Source: Planctomycetes bacterium UBA7888
Lineage (GTDB): Bacteria; Planctomycetota; UBA1135
Reading direction: 5' to 3'
Assembly (NCBI GenBank): GCA_002500505.1
Contig: DLRM01000007.1
Span: forward strand, 67,337-131,336
DNA: 64,000 bases
Below are positions 25,864-34,019 of this stretch, in pieces. A model generated the notes under the pieces. That model saw only the letters and a list, made by a program, of their open reading frames with translations, was not told the DNA's origin and searched no databases. The translations under genes were made by a program, and so were the position numbers. Position 1 is the first letter of the stretch. Each line of letters begins with the position of its first letter.

Positions 25864-26457
25864 GTGACCCGCCTCACCATGCCCTTGCTCCTTGCCCTCC
25901 TTGGGGCGATTTTGCCAGCTTGCTCGACTTGCCAAGCTGAGGCCAAGGCCTACACGCTTCGACCCGACTTCTCGACCCCGGAGGCGACCGGCCATAGTTT
26001 CTTGGCCGCTCTTTCTTGTGATAACGGACCTGCGGAGTACGCCTGCTTGAGCGAAAGGATGAAAAGGAAACACGGAGCCACGTTGGACGCTTGGTTGATT
26101 GCCCGGGTGGAAATCAGAGAAGAGGTCGGCTGGCTCATAAGGCAAGCCTTTTCCCTCCAACCACTCTCGAGTGAGTCCGTCCCAGGCGGAGTCCTTGTTT
26201 GGTGGGGTCAATCGAGTCAGCCTCTTTTGGGCTTGGTCATGGAGAAACAACACTTCTTTGACCTCTACGAGCGGGAAGGTCGAAAGTTCGGCTCTTTCCT
26301 TCAAAATCCCCCCCCAATTCGAGTGGAGGGAAAGCGTCTCTCCGTCTCGCTGGAAGATCCCGTACTCCGAACCGTTCCAGAAGGAGCCCATTTGACAGGG
26401 TTGACCATAGGATCCGAGTGGAAAGTGTTGGATTTCCAACTCCCCGCAACTCCCTGA
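25864..26457 (+). CDS. Lipoprotein of unknown function
   Basis: A 197-aa protein from GTG 25864 (VTRLTMPLLL) or 192 aa from ATG 25879; the GTG start gives a better basic signal-peptide start. The lipobox is ILPAC. The body contains STPEATGHSFLAALSCDN and a 'CLSERMK' block, resembling small exported proteins that begin with a 'tpe.t...f..al...d' segment, but I cannot name a family. It starts back-to-back with the minus-strand DUF1573 gene (the two GTGs form CACGTG) and ends exactly where the degenerate GGDEF gene stops on the other strand. Confidence 0.6.
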   Translation: MTRLTMPLLLALLGAILPACSTCQAEAKAYTLRPDFSTPEATGHSFLAALSCDNGPAEYACLSERMKRKHGATLDAWLIARVEIREEVGWLIRQAFSLQPLSSESVPGGVLVWWGQSSQPLLGLVMEKQHFFDLYEREGRKFGSFLQNPPPIRVEGKRLSVSLEDPVLRTVPEGAHLTGLTIGSEWKVLDFQLPATP

Positions 26458-27354
26458 CTAGGCAGGAGCTCCGCCGCTAAGCCCAAGAACCTCCACTACA
26501 AGAGCTGAGGAACTTGGAATGCTTGAGTCGGGGCAGCAAGCCACTCGAACCGACCATTGACCGGCGTTGGCGAGCTTGTCCTGGAGAGACTCTTGAACTC
26601 GTTCGGCGAAAAGTTTGGTTCCTGCGGGGCCCGTATGTGGAAGTAATGCCACAAAGCTACGCGGGTCAAACTGTGCAACGATATCCACATCACGGGTGTC
26701 CAACAGAATCACACCAGCAATATCCAACATGTCCGTAGAATCGATTTCACCTTCAGAAGTAAAGGAAACCACCCCCAGAGGGAAACGGAAACGCATGGAG
26801 CGTTTGAACTCCTCATCGAGGCGATGTTGCCAATATTCCGCAGTGTAGAGCCCAGTATCTGGCCGAGTAATCATCTGAATGAAGGAAAGATCGGGCTCCC
26901 TGGAAGCTTCCTCGAGAATGGCATCCAAGTTGAGGCTCAAGGCGGTGTCATCCGGCTCTTGGGGAGCGGGACGAATGGGAGCAGGAGTACCAAAAGGGGA
27001 ACTCAAACGTTCGGCCAATTCTTCCGGGTTTGGGGGCGAAGAGATGGCTCCCTGGGCGCCAACAAAGCGAGCTAGGCCATCGGCATCGGCCAAATCGCCT
27101 GTGGTCAATACCCAAACCAAAGCCCGTGCCTCGCGAACAAGAGCCAAGACCCATTCATGAACAGGCTGAGGTGCGAGGAAGGCGGGGTCCACAACAACAA
27201 GACCATCCATCGAGGCACCTGGGATTTCATCGCGACTCGAAAGGACTGTGAGGTCGCCCACGGTATCGCCAGCTGAATCGACAGCCGCTTGGGTTGCAGC
27301 GATGATTTCCGGGTCCGCGGAAAGAAGAGTGAGAGGGCGGGTGGGTGCGGGCAT
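26458..27354 (-). CDS. Degenerate GGDEF-domain protein with receiver-like N-terminus
   Basis: A 298-aa cytoplasmic protein. Residues 1-120 look like a receiver-type alpha/beta domain without clear phosphorylation residues (LTLLSADPE, DGLVVVDPA, ALVWVLTTGD). Residues 160-290 follow the GGDEF fold: RPDTGLYTAEYWQHRLDEEF corresponds to 'D.LTGLyNr.yf...L..E', and RFRFPLGVVSF to the next strand. The GGDEF signature position reads QFDPRSF (about 228-234), so diguanylate cyclase activity is not expected. It could bind a nucleotide or act as a protein scaffold. It follows yebC by 12 bases. Confidence 0.65.
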   Translation of the reverse strand: MPAPTRPLTLLSADPEIIAATQAAVDSAGDTVGDLTVLSSRDEIPGASMDGLVVVDPAFLAPQPVHEWVLALVREARALVWVLTTGDLADADGLARFVGAQGAISSPPNPEELAERLSSPFGTPAPIRPAPQEPDDTALSLNLDAILEEASREPDLSFIQMITRPDTGLYTAEYWQHRLDEEFKRSMRFRFPLGVVSFTSEGEIDSTDMLDIAGVILLDTRDVDIVAQFDPRSFVALLPHTGPAGTKLFAERVQESLQDKLANAGQWSVRVACCPDSSIPSSSALVVEVLGLSGGAPA

Positions 27355-27360
27355 AGTGTG

Positions 27361-27366
27361 AGAATA
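27361..27366 (-). promoter_or_regulatory. Candidate -10 box (TATTCT) before the degenerate GGDEF gene
   Basis: On the minus strand TATTCT starts directly after the yebC stop and ends 6 bases before the ATG at 27354. It fits the leaderless pattern seen elsewhere in the window, but the gene may also simply be co-transcribed with yebC. Confidence 0.25.
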
Positions 27367-28095
27367 TCAGGTGCTGAGCTCAGCATTGTTGTGGACTTCC
27401 TGGACATCGTCATTGTCCTCTAGGGCGTCCATGAGAGCTGAGATTTTTTGAAAGGCTTCTTGGTCAATCTCAACGAAGTTATTGGGAATGTAGCGAAGGG
27501 CACCATCCAGAGTTTCATAACCCGCCTCATCAAAGGCCGTCTTGAGGTTATGGAATTCGGATTGAGGTCCCGTGACCCCAATGATTTCGGCTTCATCTGT
27601 GGTGACATCTTCGGCTCCATTATCAAGAGCAACCATCATGACTTCGTCTTCATCCAGTTCGCTGCGTTGGAGAACAAAAGCGGCCTTGCGTTCAAACATC
27701 CACGCCACCGCTCCCGAGTTTGCCAAAGATCCCCCTTTCCGGTCCAATATGTAACGAAGATCCGGAGCAGTTCGCGCACGGTTATCGGTGAGAGATTCAA
27801 TAATAATGGCAACCCCGTTTGGGCCGTAGGCTTCATAAACCACTTCTTCCAAAGCAGCACCGCCCAGTTCGCCTGTTCCTTTCTTGACTGCACGGTCAAT
27901 GGAGTCTTTGGGCATGTTGTCCGCACGAGCTCGATCCATGGCGTAACGAAGGGAAAGGTTCATATCGGGATCCCCTCCCCCCGTTCTAGCAGCATTGGCA
28001 ATCAGCTTGGCCCACTTGCTAAAAACCTTGCCGCGTTTCGCATCAACAGCGGATTTCTTGCGTTGAATGTTTGCCCAATGAGAATGTCCAGCCAT
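27367..28095 (-). CDS. yebC: YebC/PmpR family protein
   Basis: A 242-aa protein, full length for the YebC/TACO1 family. The N-terminus MAGHSHWANIQRKKSAVDA is the family signature, followed by KLIANAARTGGGDPDMN and NMPKDSIDRAVKKGTGE. Members were described as DNA-binding transcription regulators, and recent work supports a ribosome-associated role in translating difficult (for example proline-rich) stretches. A ribosomal-protein operon lies just upstream (92-base gap). A GGTAGGATATTGCC leader gives a usable Shine-Dalgarno sequence. Confidence 0.95.
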   Translation of the reverse strand: MAGHSHWANIQRKKSAVDAKRGKVFSKWAKLIANAARTGGGDPDMNLSLRYAMDRARADNMPKDSIDRAVKKGTGELGGAALEEVVYEAYGPNGVAIIIESLTDNRARTAPDLRYILDRKGGSLANSGAVAWMFERKAAFVLQRSELDEDEVMMVALDNGAEDVTTDEAEIIGVTGPQSEFHNLKTAFDEAGYETLDGALRYIPNNFVEIDQEAFQKISALMDALEDNDDVQEVHNNAELST

Positions 28096-28155
28096 GGCAA
28101 TATCCTACCAGCCCCGCTGGGATGATTGAACTTAGCGATTGTCGGAGAAACGAAT

Positions 28156-28172
28156 CGTTGCAGAAAGCAACG
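28156..28172 (-). terminator. Weak hairpin after rpsI
   Basis: CGTTGC/GCAACG form a 6-bp stem with a 5-base loop, 15 bases past the rpsI stop, followed on the minus strand by ATTCGTTTCTCC. The stem is short, so read-through into yebC is possible. Confidence 0.3.
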
Positions 28173-28187
28173 AAAAGGGTCCGAGTC

Positions 28188-28691
28188 TTAACGCTTAACC
28201 CACTGGAAGGCGCGTCGAGCACCACGCAAGCCATACTTCTTGCGCTCCACCATTCGCGGGTCACGCGTCAAGTGTTTTCCAGATCGAAGAGCCACGAGGG
28301 CATCCGGGTACATCACAAGGAGAGCCCGAGCAATCCCCAAACGAACAGCCCCAGCTTGACCAGTTAGGCCACCCCCTTCAACCGTTGCCATCACATCAAT
28401 CTTGGAGTCCACTCCAAGGTCCCGAAGAGGACTCAATACGGCATTACGATCTAAGATACGGGGAAAGAAATCTTCGAGGGAACGGTCATTCAGGACCATC
28501 TCACCTTTGCCAGGGCGAACCCGGACGCGAGCAACCGAGCACTTCCGCCGACCGGTCCCCCAGTGATACTGACCTTCACCAAGGCCTACAACTTGGCCGG
28601 TAGGATCCACTTGGGGTTCTTCTTGAACTTCTTCTCCAAGGGTGATGCCTTCGGTACCTTCTTCAATCTGACTTTCGTTGTGATCTTCCAT
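28188..28691 (-). CDS. rpsI: 30S ribosomal protein S9 with acidic N-terminal extension
   Basis: A 167-aa protein. The S9 core starts near residue 42 (YHWGTGRRKCSVARVRVRPG), contains GGLTGQAGAVRLGIARAL, and ends with the basic tail YGLRGARRAFQWVKR. The last residues reach the ribosomal P site in the family. The first 40 residues are unusual: acidic and Gln/Gly-rich (EEGTEG, LGEEVQEEPQVDPTG). The ATG lies 4 bases after the rplM stop, so the extension starts where coupled translation expects and is not a start-calling artefact. Standard rplM-rpsI pair. Confidence 0.96.
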   Translation of the reverse strand: MEDHNESQIEEGTEGITLGEEVQEEPQVDPTGQVVGLGEGQYHWGTGRRKCSVARVRVRPGKGEMVLNDRSLEDFFPRILDRNAVLSPLRDLGVDSKIDVMATVEGGGLTGQAGAVRLGIARALLVMYPDALVALRSGKHLTRDPRMVERKKYGLRGARRAFQWVKR

Positions 28692-28695
28692 ACGA

Positions 28696-29136
28696 TTAGC
28701 CCAACTTCACGTAAGGCTTGGGCTGTTGAGCCTTGTGCGGATGCTCAGGACCCGCATAAACTTTGAGTTTCTTCATCATCTGGCGACCAAGAACAGTCTT
28801 CGGCAACATCCGCTGAACTGCCTTTTGTAGAAGACGCTCGGGATGATTCTCCATGATGGCCTCGTAAGGTTCCACGACTCGACCACTTGGGTGACCGGTG
28901 TAATGGACATACTCCTTTTGAGCAGCCTTAAGACCGGTGACCGCAATCTTCTCGCAATTCACAACGACCACGCCATCGCCACTGTCATAGTGAGGAGAGT
29001 AGGTCGGACGATTCTTGCCCATTAGGATGACGGCAATGTCCCGGGCGAGCCGGCCTAAGACAAGACCTTCAGCATCAACAAGGGTCCACTCGCGGACAGT
29101 TGTCTGCTGAGTATTGTGAGAAGTACGGGGTCGCAT
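28696..29136 (-). CDS. rplM: 50S ribosomal protein L13
   Basis: A 146-aa L13 with the usual blocks: REWTLVDAEGLVLGRLA near residue 15, AVILMGKNRPTYSPHYDSGD at about 35-54, VVVNCEKIAVTG, YVHYTGHPSG and RMLPKTVLGRQMMKKLKVY. L13 is an early-assembly 50S protein. It leads the rplM-rpsI operon behind a recognisable promoter and a leader of roughly 45 bases. Confidence 0.98.
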   Translation of the reverse strand: MRPRTSHNTQQTTVREWTLVDAEGLVLGRLARDIAVILMGKNRPTYSPHYDSGDGVVVVNCEKIAVTGLKAAQKEYVHYTGHPSGRVVEPYEAIMENHPERLLQKAVQRMLPKTVLGRQMMKKLKVYAGPEHPHKAQQPKPYVKLG

Positions 29137-29187
29137 GACGATTCTTCTTTGACGAATCCAAGGTTAGGAGCCGACAAATGGCCGGAC

Positions 29188-29217
29188 AGTCTAGTCGCAA
29201 CTAGGGATTCTCGTCAA
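29188..29217 (-). promoter_or_regulatory. Sigma-70 promoter of rplM-rpsI
   Basis: On the minus strand TTGACG (29212-29217) and TAGACT (29188-29193) lie 18 bases apart, 52 bases from the rplM ATG. The hexamers match the consensus 5/6 and 4/6. Confidence 0.55.
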
Positions 29218-29243
29218 GACAGAAGCCCAGAAGAATCCGCAAG

Positions 29244-30326
29244 TTATGGCAAAGCCAAACGGTAGAGCGAACCATCTGAGCCAAGCTCCCAGCGTACCCC
29301 ATTTCCTGAAATTATGCCTTCCCCGTGAGCCCAAAGACGCAAAAGAGAAGAAGCCGTCCCGTCAGAGACCTCCCCCCCCTCCCGAATCGGACCCAGCGTG
29401 GGGATTTCAAGCCACACAATGGGCTGTGGACGATCTTCCAGAGGCCTATCAAAAGGCCTTACGACACCCCATATCCCACCCAAAACTTTGGGAATAGCCG
29501 CTTCATTCCTAGCTAAGGAAGGACAACCGGGGCCGGGAAGAAGGTCTCCCGCAAGAGGTTCCCAGTTCCCTGCACCGGAATGAACTTCCACCTCCCAAGT
29601 TTGGGGGGGTTGAGCATTCTCGGATGACGGATTTTCTTGAAAAACCAATCGATCCACCGAAAGACCCCAGGGGAGAAAAAATGCAAGCCCGCAAGGGAAA
29701 AGAAGCTCCCAGCTGCCTCGCCTGCCTTGGCGAAGGCCTCCTGCCTGCAAAAGAACCATCAAGAGGAGTAAGAGTTGGGGTCTTCCAAGTTCAGAACCCT
29801 GTGGAAGGGGCTTGGCTTGAAGACGACTTGGGAGAGAAAAGGGAAGCAAGGCTAGGCCTTGGAAGTCCGGTCTTTCCCAACTGGCGTTCGACCCCCAAAC
29901 AACATCAGAAGCTCCGAACTTCTCCCAAAGATTCCATCGTGTTATTGAAGATGGGGAACGCCCCCCCATTTGGAAAGCAAACTGCGCAACCAAGGGAGCC
30001 CAACAGAGGACAAGTAAAAGCAGAGGCACCCAAACGCGCTTACCCGAACTTCGTGCCAAGAAAAGAAAGAAAAGAGAGCCGGCAAAAACACCCCAAGCCC
30101 AAAGAGGTGTGGCATCTTCCCGAAGAATGCGAAGAGTAAAAAGCCAGGCACCATTCCTTAAGAAAAACGACAATGTCTGGTGACGCACGCTTTTCTCTCC
30201 CGCTTTGCGAGAAGTCTCCAAGAAAGTCACAAACATCAGAGCGCGCGTAGGAGTCCACGCCGGGAAAAAGGCACAAGCCAACCAGGGGAGCTGTTGCCCC
30301 AATCGGTTGGCTATGGAAAGAATCAC
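29244..30326 (-). CDS. Multi-pass membrane protein of unknown function
   Basis: A 360-aa protein starting at GTG 30326, overlapping the FtsQ-like gene stop (GTGA). About five hydrophobic segments occupy residues 10-230 (WLACAFFPAW, AWGVFAGSLFFLFLA, WVPLLLLVLCWAPLVAQFAF, LLLLLMVLLQAG, LLFPCGLAFFLPWG), followed by a soluble Pro/Gly-rich C-terminal region of about 130 residues. The block SRALM/TPTRALMF and the later VAQFAF segment faintly recall the ComEC competence domain, but no metallo-beta-lactamase part is present and I do not make that assignment. It is probably co-transcribed with the FtsQ-like gene only. Confidence 0.55.
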   Translation of the reverse strand: MILSIANRLGQQLPWLACAFFPAWTPTRALMFVTFLETSRKAGEKSVRHQTLSFFLRNGAWLFTLRILREDATPLWAWGVFAGSLFFLFLARSSGKRVWVPLLLLVLCWAPLVAQFAFQMGGRSPSSITRWNLWEKFGASDVVWGSNASWERPDFQGLALLPFSLPSRLQAKPLPQGSELGRPQLLLLLMVLLQAGGLRQGRRGSWELLFPCGLAFFLPWGLSVDRLVFQENPSSENAQPPQTWEVEVHSGAGNWEPLAGDLLPGPGCPSLARNEAAIPKVLGGIWGVVRPFDRPLEDRPQPIVWLEIPTLGPIREGGEVSDGTASSLLRLWAHGEGIISGNGVRWELGSDGSLYRLALP

Positions 30327-31180
30327 TCCGCCAAACCGGGCATAGAAGGCAACGGTAATCTCTCTCCGGCTTCAGAGAAAAGGCGAACAAGAGGAGTATG
30401 CAAATGCACTTGGGAGACTCCCTCCAATTTCGGGTAATCCGTCAGCACAACATGAAGGCGCCGAGCCTTCTGCTCAAGAGGAATGCGGAGGGGGCCCTTA
30501 GTTTTCTCCGCACGCCCCCACAAAATGCGCCGGCCATCCCGCGTAAAAAAACTCAATGCAGGAGGAACCCCGGGAGTCGACTTGGGATATCCAGGCATCC
30601 GCTCCATTCCAATCAAATCCAGCCCACTCTCGCGGCGAATCGCATAGTACTCATCTGCACACGCGAGAGCTTCTTGAATGAGAGGATGGGCCACTCGACG
30701 ACCAGGGGGCGGGAGCTGAACATCATCGTCTAAGGGGACTACAGCAATACCTTGGTAAGCCTCTTCAGGTAAACCCTTGGGAATCGTGATGCCTTTTCGA
30801 CTAATGGCAACATACTTTCCACGCCAGTGAGCCAAAAGACGTGGCTTGCGCGGCTGAAACTCCATTCGAATCCCATCCGGAAGGTGGCGTTCAACCTGAA
30901 TAGACACAGGATCCACCCAAGGAAGGGAAGTCAAAAGTTTCCGAGCCGCCGTGAGGGAAGAAGGGTCCAGGAGCTTCACTTCCGGGGCACCTTCAAGAGC
31001 TTCTTGAAGCTCAAGCCGCCAAAGAGGTGTAATTTTTGGGGGAAGATGCAGTATTTGGAAGTTCGAAAGAGAGCGAAGTTCAGCAGCATCGACTTCCTGC
31101 TGGAAACTCAGTAGAAACTTCCAAAGGGAGAGAAGAAGGACCCCAAAAAGGAGCCCGAAGCCGAGGGGGCGGAATTTCAT
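30323..31180 (-). CDS. ftsQ: FtsQ/DivIB-like POTRA-domain membrane protein
   Basis: A 285-aa protein from ATG 31180, preceded by AGGGG; the longer open frame to 31240 would run into the divergent helicase promoter. A short cytoplasmic start and one membrane segment (about 7-25) precede a POTRA-like domain: LSNFQILHLPPKITPLW, then LLTSLPWVDPVSIQVERHLPDGIRM near 85-110, closely matching the 'lP.V..a.V.R.lP..l.I' core of FtsQ/DivIB, then ISRKGITIP and a beta domain to about 260. FtsQ links late division proteins in the inner membrane. No murein or dcw cluster gene is near, so the role may differ from classical FtsQ. Confidence 0.65.
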   Translation of the reverse strand: MKFRPLGFGLLFGVLLLSLWKFLLSFQQEVDAAELRSLSNFQILHLPPKITPLWRLELQEALEGAPEVKLLDPSSLTAARKLLTSLPWVDPVSIQVERHLPDGIRMEFQPRKPRLLAHWRGKYVAISRKGITIPKGLPEEAYQGIAVVPLDDDVQLPPPGRRVAHPLIQEALACADEYYAIRRESGLDLIGMERMPGYPKSTPGVPPALSFFTRDGRRILWGRAEKTKGPLRIPLEQKARRLHVVLTDYPKLEGVSQVHLHTPLVRLFSEAGERLPLPSMPGLAE

Positions 31181-31232
31181 TACCCCTGTTCTAACTTGAC
31201 CGGGGCTTCGGTTCCATAGACGATGCGCATAC

Positions 31233-33236
31233 ATGACCACAACCGGCGGTATTCAATTTAAGGGTTTCACCCTTTCTCCCTTCCAGCAGAAGGCGGCTGC
31301 AGCCCTGCGAGAGGGGCGAGATGTCCTGGTAGCCGCTCCCACCGGAGCGGGCAAAACTCTGGTTGCCGAATACGCCATTCACCGCGCTTTGGAGCGCGGT
31401 CAGCGCGCGATTTACACCGCCCCTATCAAAGCCCTCTCGAATCAAAAGTTTCGAGATTTCCGAGCGGACCCAGAAATTGCGGATGCTGGCCTTATGACCG
31501 GAGATGTCACTCTCCATCCAGATGCCCGCGTCTTGGTAATGACAACCGAGATTCTTCGAAATACATTATTTGAAGATCCAGCCAAACTGCATGATGTGGG
31601 CGCCGTTGTTTTCGACGAAATCCACTATATGGATGATGTGGAGCGAGGCTCGGTTTGGGAAGAAACCTTAATCTTCCTCAAGGAGGATGTCGAAATCGTC
31701 GGCCTTTCTGCAACGATTGCCAACCTTGGCCAGTTTGCCGCATGGCTAGAGAAGGTACGGAAGCGACCCATGGCTGTGGTGGAAGAACGGAAGCGACCTG
31801 TTCCTCTCAAACACTATCTCTACCACCCGAAGGTCGGGGTCTTCCCGCCATCGCGCCTAAAAAATATTTCCAAAAGATTTGCAGGGCGCAAAAAAGACCG
31901 GTCCTGGCACCGAAGAGATGACGGTCCGCTCTTAGATTCACTTGAAGAACGTGAGCTACTTCCAACTCTTTACTTCTGTTTTTCCCGAAAACTCTGTGAA
32001 CGGAAGGCTCGGCAAGAAGGAAGAAGTCGTCGCTTGCTAAATAAATCTGAAGCTCAACAAGTATTAGAAGTTTGGGCCCAGGCGGAAGAGGAATTTGGAT
32101 TCGACAGCAACCGAGGTTCCTTGTCCGAACTTAAATCCATGACTGTTCGTGGAGTGGCCGCTCACCATGCTGGAATGTTGCCACTGCACAAAGAAATGGT
32201 GGAACGCCTTTTCACTTCAGCTCTTTTGCGATTGTTGTTCACAACGGAAACCTTCGCCATGGGAATTAACATGCCCGCGAAGGCAGTCGTTTTTGATTCT
32301 CTTGAGAAGTTTGATGGAGTTGATTTTGATTACATGCGGACTCGCGACTATCTCCAAATGGCTGGCCGTGCAGGAAGGCTCGGAATGGACAAAGTTGGCT
32401 CCGTTTATTCTGTCCTTGAGTTTGATGATGTCTTGCAAGCCCCAATTCACAGAATCCAGAGCGGAAAAGTAGAGCCCGTAATCTCTCGCTTTGACCTGGA
32501 TTATGGCACCCTGGTCCACCTCCATGAGGTTGCGGGAGATGCGGGTGCCGCTGAGGCGTGGGAACGGAGTTTTGCCGCCTTTCAATCCCGCGAGCACAGC
32601 AAGCAGCGCGAGGAGAGGAATCGGAAGCGGATGCGTGCACTGATCGCCAAGCGTTACCGCTTCCTAGACTCCATGGCTTATATTTCTGGAGAACGAGAAG
32701 TGAAAGCTCGTGGCCGAGTTGCCCTCGGACTCCATGGCTATGAAATCCACCTCACTGAACTTTTGTTTGAGGGAGTTTTTGACCATGCGGACCCTGCAGG
32801 CATTTGCGCTGTCATTGCCGGCGTGATTCACGAAGGCCGGAAACGCCAAACTTATGACCGGCGTTCATTGAAGCCAATCCAGCACCTTATGCGTTCCGCT
32901 GACCGAGCCATCCAATCAGCCATCGAAATGGAAATGGCGGCCGGACTTCAGCCTTCGCTCAAGCGATTCGATGTAGGAATGTCTCCTGCCATTTTCGAAT
33001 ATGCCCTTGGACGCGAATTTGAAGACCTTGCCGATTTCACCAGTGCCGCCGGTGGAGATTTTGTTCGAATTGCCCGAATGACTGTTCAATACTTGCGACA
33101 TTTGAAAAAAGTTTGCCTACAGGGCGAATTGGATGATTTAGCTGGGAGACTAGAAGATGCGGTCGGGCTCATTTACCGAGGCCCTGTGGATGTTCGCGCC
33201 GAACTCGGCTTGGAAGAAAAAGACCAACCTGAGTAG
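31233..33236 (+). CDS. Ski2/Mtr4-like superfamily II RNA helicase
   Basis: A 667-aa DExH helicase. Motif Q/I region: FTLSPFQQKAAAAL and APTGAGKTLVAEYA (about 30-50); Ia APIKALSNQKFRDF; II DEIHYMDD near 128; III LSATIAN near 155; then HHAGMLPLHKEMVERLF, FATETFAMGINMPAK-type block (TTETFAMGINMPAK) and QMAGRAGR near 375-385. The C-terminal third is a short helical DSHCT-type region. This matches the bacterial HelY/Ski2-like family, which unwinds structured RNA. At 667 aa it is shorter than most Ski2 or Mtr4 proteins (about 900 or more), mainly lacking the arch insert. First gene of a plus-strand series. Confidence 0.9.
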   Translation: MTTTGGIQFKGFTLSPFQQKAAAALREGRDVLVAAPTGAGKTLVAEYAIHRALERGQRAIYTAPIKALSNQKFRDFRADPEIADAGLMTGDVTLHPDARVLVMTTEILRNTLFEDPAKLHDVGAVVFDEIHYMDDVERGSVWEETLIFLKEDVEIVGLSATIANLGQFAAWLEKVRKRPMAVVEERKRPVPLKHYLYHPKVGVFPPSRLKNISKRFAGRKKDRSWHRRDDGPLLDSLEERELLPTLYFCFSRKLCERKARQEGRSRRLLNKSEAQQVLEVWAQAEEEFGFDSNRGSLSELKSMTVRGVAAHHAGMLPLHKEMVERLFTSALLRLLFTTETFAMGINMPAKAVVFDSLEKFDGVDFDYMRTRDYLQMAGRAGRLGMDKVGSVYSVLEFDDVLQAPIHRIQSGKVEPVISRFDLDYGTLVHLHEVAGDAGAAEAWERSFAAFQSREHSKQREERNRKRMRALIAKRYRFLDSMAYISGEREVKARGRVALGLHGYEIHLTELLFEGVFDHADPAGICAVIAGVIHEGRKRQTYDRRSLKPIQHLMRSADRAIQSAIEMEMAAGLQPSLKRFDVGMSPAIFEYALGREFEDLADFTSAAGGDFVRIARMTVQYLRHLKKVCLQGELDDLAGRLEDAVGLIYRGPVDVRAELGLEEKDQPE

Positions 33237-33296
33237 CCCTCAACAGTAAGCTACGCTCCAATCCATACCGAATACTCATCATCGTTCTAAAGAGAC

Positions 33297-34001
33297 TTGC
33301 GCATTCAAATTCTTTTCCTCATTGCTTCCCTCTTGGGTTGCTCTCCTCCTCAAAGCCCTGAAGATGCTTACCAGGATTTCCTTCGCAGTTTCAAAGAGGC
33401 CAATGCCATTGAAGCTCAAATTTCCATGAAAGCTTGGTACGCCTTAGATGGAGGAGAACCGAAGCTGGTCCAGGACACTTCCTTGAACTTTAATGTGGCT
33501 CGCCCATGCCATGGACAGATCCAATTCCGCGGGCGCCAACTGCGACAATCGGAAGAAGCCTACGTTTGGGAAGACCACTGGACAGGTTTCCTGGGGGTTG
33601 GCTCTTCGGTACACGGTTTTGATGGACTTCAAAAAACCGTTTGGAAGATAGGCCCCTCTTTTGGGTCAACTGAGGACAATTGGCCAGATCTCGCTCCGTT
33701 GCGAGCATGGGCAAATATAAAAGAGCAAACGCCTTCCAAATTGGTTGATGTTTTGGGAGAAGATGGCTCTCGGATTGGCTTCGCCGTGGATTTTGAAAAT
33801 TTTCAACATCGATACATCCTTGACTCCAGTGGTAACTGGATTGGCGGCCAACTGCTACCTATCGGGCAATACGCCGAACTTCTTCCCCGCTTTGAGATTG
33901 AGGTCCTCTTTCTCTCTCTGAAGAAAAATGCGGAGGCCGAAACCTACACAGCTCAAATCCCCAAGGCCTATCGGGTGCTTAGCTCTCCACCTACCGACTA
34001 G
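33297..34001 (+). CDS. Lipoprotein of unknown function
   Basis: A 234-aa protein from a TTG start preceded by AAAGAG. The signal IQILFLIASLLGC has a good lipobox. The mature part (AYQDFLRSFKEANAIEAQISMKA, then short beta strands such as DTSLNFNVARPCHGQIQF and GGQLLPIGQYAELLPRFEI) has the look of LolA/LolB-type lipid-carrier folds, but there is no decisive motif and I leave it unnamed. It lies 60 bases after the helicase gene and converges with a small minus-strand gene. Confidence 0.6.
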   Translation: MRIQILFLIASLLGCSPPQSPEDAYQDFLRSFKEANAIEAQISMKAWYALDGGEPKLVQDTSLNFNVARPCHGQIQFRGRQLRQSEEAYVWEDHWTGFLGVGSSVHGFDGLQKTVWKIGPSFGSTEDNWPDLAPLRAWANIKEQTPSKLVDVLGEDGSRIGFAVDFENFQHRYILDSSGNWIGGQLLPIGQYAELLPRFEIEVLFLSLKKNAEAETYTAQIPKAYRVLSSPPTD

Positions 34002-34019
34002 CACTCAATGCTCGCAAAT

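Noticed and set aside
25864..26439. N-terminal extension of the first DUF1573 gene
   Set aside because: The extension lies antisense to a lipoprotein gene and would put the signal peptide in the middle of the protein.
28156..28172. Ribosomal-protein autoregulatory leader or attenuator near rpsI
   Set aside because: Only a 6-bp hairpin is present, and it lies downstream of rpsI, not in the rplM leader.
29244..30326. Calling the membrane protein ComEC
   Set aside because: Only faint similarity in membrane segments; the diagnostic DNA-internalisation motifs and nuclease domain are absent.
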